Source: Geoalkalibacter sp. (GTDB lineage Bacteria; Desulfobacterota; Desulfuromonadia; Desulfuromonadales; Geoalkalibacteraceae). From it: DNA of 64,000 nt. The stretch covers positions 1-64,000 of the forward strand of contig NZ_JAUWAV010000006.1 of assembly GCF_030605225.1 (NCBI RefSeq), written 5' to 3'. Below the pieces are notes generated by a model. It saw only the letters and a program-made list of their open reading frames with translations. It had not been told where the DNA came from and made no database searches. The translations under genes and the position numbers were made by a program. Shown here piece after piece: positions 1 to 7,162 of the stretch. Each line of letters opens with the position of its first letter. Position 1 is the first letter of the stretch.

Positions 1-91
1 CAAGCCTGACCAGGGAAGTTTTTTCCGTGATCCCGGTCAAACTCGACGCTTTTTCCAACAACGCATCATCAATATTCAAGGTCGTCCTCAT
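1..91 (-). CDS. VapB-family antitoxin, N-terminal part (runs off window)
   Basis: The first 30 codons of a gene reading leftwards out of the window start with MRTTLNIDDALLEKAS and continue to a SLVRL segment. This is the characteristic opening of VapB-type ribbon-helix-helix antitoxins, which bind their own promoter and neutralise a PIN-domain RNase. The start ATG (91-89) has a GGGAGTGA ribosome site just upstream, and an elaborate palindromic segment lies at 101-143, as expected for an autoregulated toxin-antitoxin operon. The partner toxin would lie outside the window, so the pairing is an inference. The gene is transcribed in the same direction as the type VI cluster but after a 68-bp gap, so it is probably an independent unit. 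Confidence 0.72.
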   Translation of the reverse strand, partial: MRTTLNIDDALLEKASSLTGITEKTSLVRL

Positions 92-100
92 GGCGTCACT

Positions 101-143
101 CCCTATATGCACGAATTATGCATACAAGTATGTATCTATAGGG
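101..143. promoter_or_regulatory. Nested palindromes upstream of the vapB-like gene (probable operator)
   Basis: A perfect CCCTATA/TATAGGG inverted repeat (101-107 and 137-143) encloses a second imperfect palindrome, TGCATAC-AA-GTATGTA, around 119-134. The segment is much more AT-rich than its surroundings and ends 9 bp before the vapB-like start. VapB-family proteins bind such palindromes to repress their own operon. No convincing -35/-10 pair was identified. Confidence 0.45.
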
Positions 144-159
144 CAGCTCTGTAAAGTGG

Positions 160-1212
160 CTATATACATTGAAGGCACACCGCTCCGCGCAGCCCATTCT
201 CGTTTCCATGGCACACAAGGATGGAAGCAAGCGGCGGATGCTCAAATTCAAAGCGGGCACAGCCGAGCGCCAGGGCCACGGGAAGTGTCGCCGCGCCGAG
301 TTCGCCGAGGACGGGGTGTGGCCGCAGGAGTTGTGGATCCCTCGAATCCACCTCGCCCCTGGGCGGCCACAGGCGCATGAGGGTTTGATGCCATTCAAGC
401 TGGGAGGTTGTTTCCGTCGACAGGGTCAGGATCAGTTCCTCCACGTCGTCAAGACGGATGACGCCCTGGTCGGCGGCTTCCTCCAGGGCTTGCGCCAGTC
501 CGGTCATTTTTTTCTCTCCGCCTTGACCGGCATGGGGTTCGGGAGCCTGGGCGGCGGCGGTGATGGCGGCACGGGCCGTGGTTGCATCCGCGCCCGGATG
601 ATCGGAGCGCAAGACCAGATAGGCCGCCGCCTCGCCGGGAAACACGCCCTCGGCGCTATGGGGTGCCATCAACCGCCCCTGCTGCAAGAGTTCCCGACAA
701 TGGTCAACACCCACCAGCGAATCGGCCCCGCCGAAAATGACTGTCTCCCAGGTTCCCACGGCCAGTTCCGCGCAGAGGGTTTTGAGTGCGGCGACGATCC
801 CTTCCTCGCCCTGGACAAAGCGCAAGGTGGCATTTTCCAGAGCAGGCAGATCCTCCCGCAACAGGAGTTGAAGTGCCTGCACGTCCTCATCATCCATGGC
901 CGGCAGCCAGGTGAAAACCAGGGTTTTCTGCCCGACCAATGCTTCGGGACCCTCATCCAAGGCGTTACCGAGTGCCTCCACGGCCAAGGCGGCGATGCGC
1001 TCCTCGCGGCTCACAAAGGGTTCAAGTCCGGGCACGGGAGCAAAGAGCGCCGCGGCTTCCACGCCTTCAAAATCGGCGACCGCCAGCACCGGATGGGGAA
1101 TGGCGCAGCTCAGGTTGGTGGCTACCGCGCCGAGCAGGGCGAAGGGCTGATCACCCGTGGCACAAGCCAGGCCGATGGCGCGAATGTGTGTTCGGGGAAA
1201 AGAACGATTCAC
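160..1212 (-). CDS. Thiolase-fold (beta-ketoacyl synthase-like) protein of a T6SS effector cassette, probably inactive
   Basis: This 350-residue protein has a ketosynthase/thiolase-like core. A VIFGGADSL strand and a GVFPGEAAAYLVL motif correspond to the usual post-nucleophile signatures, and a G-E-L-G-A-A segment near the C-terminus matches the second half of the fold. The usual nucleophilic Cys before the central helix is not visible (the position reads QGEEG), so catalysis is unlikely. Such degenerate ketosynthase-like proteins recur beside DUF4150 (PAAR-like) and VgrG genes, where they are thought to help load or fold effectors; that role here is inferred. It starts with GTG at 1212, 5 bp after the preceding gene's stop, so it is part of the effector operon. 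Confidence 0.7.
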   Translation of the reverse strand: MNRSFPRTHIRAIGLACATGDQPFALLGAVATNLSCAIPHPVLAVADFEGVEAAALFAPVPGLEPFVSREERIAALAVEALGNALDEGPEALVGQKTLVFTWLPAMDDEDVQALQLLLREDLPALENATLRFVQGEEGIVAALKTLCAELAVGTWETVIFGGADSLVGVDHCRELLQQGRLMAPHSAEGVFPGEAAAYLVLRSDHPGADATTARAAITAAAQAPEPHAGQGGEKKMTGLAQALEEAADQGVIRLDDVEELILTLSTETTSQLEWHQTLMRLWPPRGEVDSRDPQLLRPHPVLGELGAATLPVALALGCARFEFEHPPLASILVCHGNENGLRGAVCLQCI

Positions 1213-1216
1213 CCTG

Positions 1217-2005
1217 TCACACCCACTCGACGGTGCCGTCGGGGTGGCGCACGCCCTCGACGCGATAGCCCTTTTTCTTCTTGTCCTCTACCAGCCAGTC
1301 AAAATATTCCCGGTCGCGCTCATCAAAGGGCCAATCCCGGTCCATGTAGCGCACCAGGGCATACCAGAAGCGCAGGGCTTCCTCAGGGGTGGGCAGATAA
1401 AACCCACCGAAGGATTCGAGCTTGCCGGTTTCGGGGTCGGGAAGGTCGATATTGAGCCGTGAACTTGAGGCCAGTCCGGAGGTGGTGATGCCGGTAGTGG
1501 AAAAATGAAGGTCGTAGAAATCAACCACCCGGTGCGGCTGATCGCAGCGGTAGAGGTACACCTTCCCCGTCGAGCGCTCGAAGATGTGGCAGGCGTCGCG
1601 GTCGGCGGTGCGTGCCTTGCGGCGGCCGTATAAAGTTAAAAAAGAGAAAACAATTGTCGCGGGTATGGAGTAGTAGAGGAACTTTTGAACTCCCAAATCG
1701 ATTACAACACTGAATAAGCCAGCACAAGCAAAGATCCCGGCCATCAGCGCGGTAAAACTCCACACCCGCGACTTGCTGATGATTGTTTTGCCGTAATAGC
1801 GCTCGGGGGATGTAATTGCGCAATGATAAGCCAATTCAACGACATCCCCCCCCCCCGGCGCGTCTTGCGGCACCTCGAAGGGCATGGGAGGGGAATAGGT
1901 CCCCTTTCTGCCAGCCTCGGACTGCTCGAAGAGCTCGAGAGTGCGCCGGTAGCGAACGGCGATCTCGGGGGTCATGCGGCTTGTGGTCTTTTGCGGCTCG
2001 GTCAT
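1217..2005 (-). CDS. Two-helix membrane protein, candidate immunity protein for the adjacent effector
   Basis: This 262-residue protein has no signal peptide but two hydrophobic helices near residues 80-120 (VWSFTALMAGIFACAGLF and a following segment), flanked by soluble regions. The C-terminal half has FERSTGKVYLYR and DFYDLHF strands like those of DUF6708-type proteins found in T6SS islands; that family match is from memory and tentative. The ATG overlaps the toxin's stop codon (ATGA at 2002-2005), so its translation is coupled to the toxin. An inner-membrane protein coupled to a membrane-active toxin fits an immunity role, but nothing in the sequence proves it. An alternative is an effector-specific chaperone. 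Confidence 0.55.
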   Translation of the reverse strand: MTEPQKTTSRMTPEIAVRYRRTLELFEQSEAGRKGTYSPPMPFEVPQDAPGGGDVVELAYHCAITSPERYYGKTIISKSRVWSFTALMAGIFACAGLFSVVIDLGVQKFLYYSIPATIVFSFLTLYGRRKARTADRDACHIFERSTGKVYLYRCDQPHRVVDFYDLHFSTTGITTSGLASSSRLNIDLPDPETGKLESFGGFYLPTPEEALRFWYALVRYMDRDWPFDERDREYFDWLVEDKKKKGYRVEGVRHPDGTVEWV

Positions 2006-5000
2006 GACAGCACCGCGTCGGGAAATTGCACCACGACCGGCGCGTGACCGGCGATGGCTGCGTTTTCGATCTTGACGGGATGCACCCGGCTGCCGTCGCC
2101 GTGGAGATCGACAAGGGTGTGGGCTTCAAAGAAGAAGACACTATCTTCTGGGTAGTAACAAATCGTCAGGGTAAAGGTGCCGTCCTGGTTCTGGGTCAAC
2201 GTCCCCTCCTCGCTCGGTGCGATGAGCTGTTTTTCGGCAGGGCGTCGAAACTGCCGGGGGTTGAGGCCGTAGAGTTCGTAGTCGATACGAGTTTTGCCTT
2301 CGATCACGATGGGGAGATGGATCCGCATTTCGACCATGGCTTGGTTTCGGTTCAGTCTGCGGCAGATGGGCTCCAGGCGCGGACTGAAGAGAATGTTGAA
2401 CAGGGTCGCCTCGGCGATGGCGTCGTCCCGCCAGCTCTCGAATTCGGAAGAGCCATTATAGCGTTTGTCTTTGTCCCTGCCGAAGGGGCCGCGGGCGAGA
2501 AAATTTTCAAGAGGGGTGCGACTGAAAAGAAACATCGCCAGCCCACCCAGCAGGATGCAGGCGATCCCGGCAATGCTCCCCGCTCCGACGCGACTCAGCT
2601 GGAGGCGGGAAAAAGAAATCTTCGCCCGGCCGAACTCGGCGGCTTTGGCCGCCCGCGCCCCCTGGAAGCCCCTGGCGCCGAGCGTGTTCATTTCGACGAC
2701 CCCGCCCAGGGTGGTGGAGGCGGCCATGATGGTTGCCCCCAGTGCGGCAACGGAAGCGGCCACCGCCCCGCCGATGTTCCCCTTCTTGTATTCGGCCCAG
2801 GCTTCGTTCCAAGCCAAGGCAACGATGATCACGTTGCCGATGAATCCGGCGCCGTGGGCGCCGCTTGCGACGACAATTCTTTTCATTTTCAGACTATGCT
2901 GCTGCCATTTCGGTAACTCCTTGTTGTCCCATCCCGCCCCGATCTGTTTGACGTCCTTGAGATAGGTGAAACCGAGACTGACGAGGGCGAAAAAACTGCC
3001 GAGCCCCCTGACAAACTCCTTTCCTGAGTTTGTTTTACTAAACTCCCTCACCGCATGCCCAAGATTGATCACCTCCAGCACGGCGAACAGGCGGACGGCA
3101 TTGAGTTTGATCAACGGATGGTTTTTCTGCAGCCAGTCCACCGAACGCCCCAGAGTCATCTCCGCCTGGGCGGCCGCTCCTTTCTTGATCACCACCCATT
3201 GGGTCACATCGAATCGACCGCGCACCAGCGCTGAAAAACTGCTGCTCAGGTATCCCCCCTTGACGCCGGCGGCTGCGGTTCCCGCCAGCACCGGGGCGAT
3301 GTCGAAGCGCCCGGAAACGAGGGTGAGCTCGCCATCGGAGATCTGCTCCACAATCTTCGCGAGAAAAGACAACACCTGTTCGCGCAACCGCGAATCGGCC
3401 TGAGTGCCGGCAGCCAGATTTTCGATGAACTCGGCGATCTTACCGGCATCCTTGGCGAGAGCCTTGAGTTTTGTTGCGGAGGGATTCAAGGCCCCCACCA
3501 GAAAGTGGTCCTTGTGATCCAGGCTTTTGCTGAGATACTGTCGCCCCTCGCCATAGACCAGATGGCCGACCAACTCGCTGGAAAGCAGCTGCCCCCGAAG
3601 AAGGGTTTCAGCATTGGCATGCTCGTCGTAGTCCTTCATGGCGACATGGACGTCGGGTACTCCGGGCTGCGGCGCCTGGGTGATGTATTTGCCCAAGGCG
3701 ACGGCGGCTTGTTCCAAGGCGTGAAGATGGTCGATCTGCCGATCCCATTTGAGCAGATCGCGCAATTCGTCCATGGCGACGAGCCCTGCGGCCTTCGGGG
3801 AAGTTAGCCCCATCTGGAAAATCATCTCAGCCATGACGTACTTGTCGCCTGCCGCCTCGGCAGCCTGGTTTCTGCCGTTGAGGTAGCGCTGCTTGCATGC
3901 AAAGAGTTCGCTCGCCAGGGATTTGGCGATCCCGATGGGATCGTGCAGATACACCACCGGCAGGCCGCTGTCGTGCCAGGTGCGCAGGTGGCGGCGCTTG
4001 CGCAAGGCCACATGGAATTCGTCGGCGGCGCCGACGGGGCCGTCGGTTCGAGTGAAATGGGGGTACTCGGACAGATCGATGCGCTGCATGCGCGCTTTGC
4101 GTAGTTGTGCGGCAGTAGCCCCATCCTGGCCTCTCGGCACCCGGACTCCGTAATTCTGGCGCGGATCGTCATCGGCCATGCCCCCTAAGGCGTCGATGCG
4201 CGCCCAGTCCCATTGGACTTCCGCGTAGCACATCTCGATGAGCGGCGTTTTTCCGTTGATCTTGTAGGGCAAGGCGATGAGATAGTCGCCGCCCGCGGTG
4301 GCGTCGCGCTTGTTGCGGCCCTTCTCAAAGGTGAGATTGACGTCCTTGACGCCGCCCTCGGGCAGCACCTGCAACTCGCGCCACAGCCGCCCGTCGCGGT
4401 AGACGTAGATCCAGCCGGTGCGGGTCTGGAGGTCGCAGCGTGGATAGGAGGTCTCAAGCCGATCGGTCTCGGCGGTGAGGAAGGTGCGCGGGATCACGGG
4501 AATCAGCACATGATCCCACTGGGCGCATTGCTGATCCTTGGCGACGGTGGCGACCTCCTCGGCCAGGGGAATCTGATAGGCACCGTGACGGCTGTCGGCA
4601 TAATGCAGGACCAACTGGTAGCGGCCCTCGCTCAGATTGTCGAGCACCAGATCGCAGCAATGGCTACGATCGCAGGCGGTGGAGCCCAGGGGGATTTCAT
4701 GGATCTGCCCATCGCTTTTGGCGATCAGGGTGCCTCTCAGGGAGGCACTTGCCCCGGCTCTCTCCACGACGAGTTTGAAGGGCTTTTCCGAAACTTCGCG
4801 GCTTGCCTCAAGCAGTTTCTCCAGGGAGACGGATGGCGCGGCGCCGGGTTGCATGAGGGGCATGGGTGCGGTGTTGCGGTTGTTGGACACCATCAGATCG
4901 CCCTGGCGTACGGCGGGCACGCCCTCGATGAACACGTTGGGCGAGGCGGTGATGAATTCGGCCTTGCCCTTGATGGTGTTGGACACCACACCCAGACGAT

Positions 5001-6006
5001 CGCCGGGCTCATCGCCGCAGCTTAGCGCAAAAATGCTTTTCTGATGGCACACGGGATGGCCGTTGATGAACACGGTGGCGGCGGTTTGCGCAGCATCGCT
5101 GCTGCGCGCGACGTTGGTGTAGGGGATATTGACGATGCTTTTACCAACCTTGGTGCGGCACACATCGACGGTGGTCAGAGTGCCGCCGCTGCCCGCGTGC
5201 ACGGCGGTGCGGCCGTTGATGAGGACGTTACCGCCACTGCGGGAAGGGGAATTGCCGCTCGATACCATCGGTAATTGGGCGTGGACTTGTGCTTCAGAAA
5301 TCCGCGAATTCGTCGTCTCCAATGAAATTTCACGCGGCTTTTTACCCTGAACCGAAGACATAACCTGCGTCGTCGACGAATCTGCCAATGCATACAGAGA
5401 CCTTACGTCCGAAGCTCTTTGTCCCTCCTTGTGCGACTCCTTTGGCGACTCTAAATAACGCCTGTATATTGGAATGAGCGGAACAACCTGTGTCTCCGCG
5501 ATTCGCATACCGCCATATTCGCCTCGAGGTCCGTCATGATGGAATTTATACACCCATTTGGGAAGATCCCCATCGGGCACACCTCTTCGTCGTGCGAGTG
5601 CGATATTATCCCATGTGAAATTAACCAGCGCTTTTGCTTGGGCATGCAAATCCCATCGATTCACCTCCGACAGGCCATAGGCCGCCCCGGTTCGATCGAT
5701 GAATTGCCCCAGGCCGCTTGCACTGGTCGGCCCTGCCGCCGCATCCGGATTGAATCCGGATTCATGACGCGCAATGGCAAGGGTCAAGGCAATTTCATCA
5801 TTGGACATTCCTTTGGCGCGCCCAGCCTCCACTATGGCATCGATCGCTTCCTTCTGGACGTCTCGGGACGCATCGCCATGCCGGCGACTGTTTCCCGAAA
5901 AGCCGCTTGGCCTTGGATCAATCGGAGTATTGCAATGTGACCATTCAGCGATCTGGTGTGGACGGTAAGCCGCACCGGGCGCGGCATAAATATCCGAATC
6001 TTTCAT
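2002..6006 (-). CDS. Multidomain T6SS effector: lytic transglycosylase, PAAR-like DUF4150 and VasX-like region
   Basis: The protein has 1334 residues and at least three modules. Residues about 45-185 resemble a lysozyme/transglycosylase domain, with the catalytic-type Glu in HESGFNP (E82) followed by SASGLGQFI. Residues about 249-377 form a PAAR-like DUF4150 domain (NVLINGRTAVH, VFINGHPVCHQKS, NVFIEGVPAVRQGD), which would cap the VgrG spike. From about residue 490 onwards, RTGWIYVYRDGRLWRE and YLHDPIGIAKSLA resemble the VasX/BTH_I2691 type of membrane-active T6SS toxin. Hydrophobic segments lie near residues 1004-1018, 1055-1102 and 1137-1165. The likely targets are peptidoglycan and the inner membrane of prey. 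A GGGAG ribosome site precedes the ATG. Family assignments are by motif recognition, not alignment. Confidence 0.82.
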   Translation of the reverse strand: MKDSDIYAAPGAAYRPHQIAEWSHCNTPIDPRPSGFSGNSRRHGDASRDVQKEAIDAIVEAGRAKGMSNDEIALTLAIARHESGFNPDAAAGPTSASGLGQFIDRTGAAYGLSEVNRWDLHAQAKALVNFTWDNIALARRRGVPDGDLPKWVYKFHHDGPRGEYGGMRIAETQVVPLIPIYRRYLESPKESHKEGQRASDVRSLYALADSSTTQVMSSVQGKKPREISLETTNSRISEAQVHAQLPMVSSGNSPSRSGGNVLINGRTAVHAGSGGTLTTVDVCRTKVGKSIVNIPYTNVARSSDAAQTAATVFINGHPVCHQKSIFALSCGDEPGDRLGVVSNTIKGKAEFITASPNVFIEGVPAVRQGDLMVSNNRNTAPMPLMQPGAAPSVSLEKLLEASREVSEKPFKLVVERAGASASLRGTLIAKSDGQIHEIPLGSTACDRSHCCDLVLDNLSEGRYQLVLHYADSRHGAYQIPLAEEVATVAKDQQCAQWDHVLIPVIPRTFLTAETDRLETSYPRCDLQTRTGWIYVYRDGRLWRELQVLPEGGVKDVNLTFEKGRNKRDATAGGDYLIALPYKINGKTPLIEMCYAEVQWDWARIDALGGMADDDPRQNYGVRVPRGQDGATAAQLRKARMQRIDLSEYPHFTRTDGPVGAADEFHVALRKRRHLRTWHDSGLPVVYLHDPIGIAKSLASELFACKQRYLNGRNQAAEAAGDKYVMAEMIFQMGLTSPKAAGLVAMDELRDLLKWDRQIDHLHALEQAAVALGKYITQAPQPGVPDVHVAMKDYDEHANAETLLRGQLLSSELVGHLVYGEGRQYLSKSLDHKDHFLVGALNPSATKLKALAKDAGKIAEFIENLAAGTQADSRLREQVLSFLAKIVEQISDGELTLVSGRFDIAPVLAGTAAAGVKGGYLSSSFSALVRGRFDVTQWVVIKKGAAAQAEMTLGRSVDWLQKNHPLIKLNAVRLFAVLEVINLGHAVREFSKTNSGKEFVRGLGSFFALVSLGFTYLKDVKQIGAGWDNKELPKWQQHSLKMKRIVVASGAHGAGFIGNVIIVALAWNEAWAEYKKGNIGGAVAASVAALGATIMAASTTLGGVVEMNTLGARGFQGARAAKAAEFGRAKISFSRLQLSRVGAGSIAGIACILLGGLAMFLFSRTPLENFLARGPFGRDKDKRYNGSSEFESWRDDAIAEATLFNILFSPRLEPICRRLNRNQAMVEMRIHLPIVIEGKTRIDYELYGLNPRQFRRPAEKQLIAPSEEGTLTQNQDGTFTLTICYYPEDSVFFFEAHTLVDLHGDGSRVHPVKIENAAIAGHAPVVVQFPDAVLS

Positions 6007-6076
6007 TTCAACGACTCCCGTCTCATCGCCGGCTCCGCAGGATTTTTAATAAATTGAAAGGCCGCTCAACAGATTG

Positions 6077-6673
6077 CTACGGATGAATGGCCTCATCTTC
6101 AACCAAACACTCAATTCGTGGCTCCCAGTTGACAACCCCATCTTGGCCGACCGGGTAAATCCTTGCCGCCAGTGGGCAATTCTCTACTTCGGAAAGATAG
6201 CGAGGGGCGGCGCCTGATGCGAAACCACGCTTGAGCAGTTGGGGACGATCCAGACGAAAGAGCAGAATCTCCCAGCAACACCGGGCCCCCGCGCTGAAAA
6301 TGGACAGGGCAAAAAATTCAATCCCGTGGTGGTCGACCAACACCCAAGGCTGAGCCTGTTCTGGGTCAGGCACATATCCCATGGCTTGCCAAAGTCTTAA
6401 CCGTCTCCCTTGTTCATCTATCCAGTCAACCAAAAGACTGACCTCTTCTCCCGCGTCTTCGGTTCGCACATCGATTTGACCACCCTGGGCCGACACGAAA
6501 AACCAGTCCGGGGAAACGGAGTCAACGCCGACCCTATCCCCCTGCGCGGGATAAATGCCGCCGGAGGAGTTAACCCTTGGTTCTGTGCCCTGGGCACAGG
6601 CAGAAACCGCCATGCCCAAAATCACCCATAAATAAACGGTTCCTCGACCCATCAAGCTCAACACGAACTGCAT
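6077..6673 (-). CDS. Predicted lipoprotein of the effector cassette, possible periplasmic immunity protein
   Basis: The protein has 198 residues, with an N-terminal hydrophobic stretch ending in VSAC, a plausible lipobox, so the mature protein would be membrane-anchored in the periplasm. The body has no recognised domain; it contains several Trp and Cys residues (a CCWEILLF segment and a late ENCPL). A strong AGGAGG ribosome site precedes the ATG. It sits between the spike accessory gene and the transglycosylase-containing toxin, where periplasmic immunity proteins against wall-degrading effectors are commonly found. That role is an inference from position and predicted localisation only. Confidence 0.6.
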   Translation of the reverse strand: MQFVLSLMGRGTVYLWVILGMAVSACAQGTEPRVNSSGGIYPAQGDRVGVDSVSPDWFFVSAQGGQIDVRTEDAGEEVSLLVDWIDEQGRRLRLWQAMGYVPDPEQAQPWVLVDHHGIEFFALSIFSAGARCCWEILLFRLDRPQLLKRGFASGAAPRYLSEVENCPLAARIYPVGQDGVVNWEPRIECLVEDEAIHP

Positions 6674-6705
6674 CGATTCCTCCTGGAATTTTATGTCGGC
6701 CGTCT

Positions 6706-7140
6706 TCAGTTGATCTCAACCGTCGCGCCTTTCAGACAGAATCGTCCGGCGGCGATGCCGTGGATGTCCTTGCCGTCGACCTGGATGCGACCGTCGGGCG
6801 TCAGTTCGATGGACGCCTCGCCCGCTCGCAGGCAGAGGCCCGCGGGCGCTTCGAGAATGAAGCGGCCTGAGTGATCCCGCGCGAGGGGTCGTGGTCCTTC
6901 CCCTTTGACGCGCAAACGACCCGTGACCACCAATCCTTCCTCGGTTTTTTGCACCAGGACCCGGTCGCCGCTCTTGAGTACGGGGACTTCGCTCAGGTGA
7001 GCGAAAACCTCGCGGATTTCGCCATGGGCGAGCATCAGGCTGAGCGCCTGTCCCTGTTCCTCGACGGCCACGACTGCAACGAAACAGCGTCCGGAAATCT
7101 CCTCATCGTTCCCGTAAAGTCTCAATACCTTGTTCGACAT
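6706..7140 (-). CDS. DUF6484-like VgrG-associated protein
   Basis: The gene codes for 144 residues from an ATG at 7140, preceded by a GAGGGCGAGGAG ribosome site. An N-terminal barrel-like segment (GRCFVAVVAVEE, GDRVLVQKTEEG) is followed by repeated short strands (FILEAPAGLCLRAG, IELTPDGRIQVDG, FCLKGATVEIN). These resemble the beta-helical tail seen in VgrG proteins and in DUF6484 proteins encoded next to them. The gene begins 23 bp after vgrG and precedes the lipoprotein and toxin genes. A role as spike adaptor between VgrG and the DUF4150 toxin is likely from family context but is not shown directly. Confidence 0.65.
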   Translation of the reverse strand: MSNKVLRLYGNDEEISGRCFVAVVAVEEQGQALSLMLAHGEIREVFAHLSEVPVLKSGDRVLVQKTEEGLVVTGRLRVKGEGPRPLARDHSGRFILEAPAGLCLRAGEASIELTPDGRIQVDGKDIHGIAAGRFCLKGATVEIN

Positions 7141-7162
7141 GGTCGTTCTCCTCGCCCTCCTA

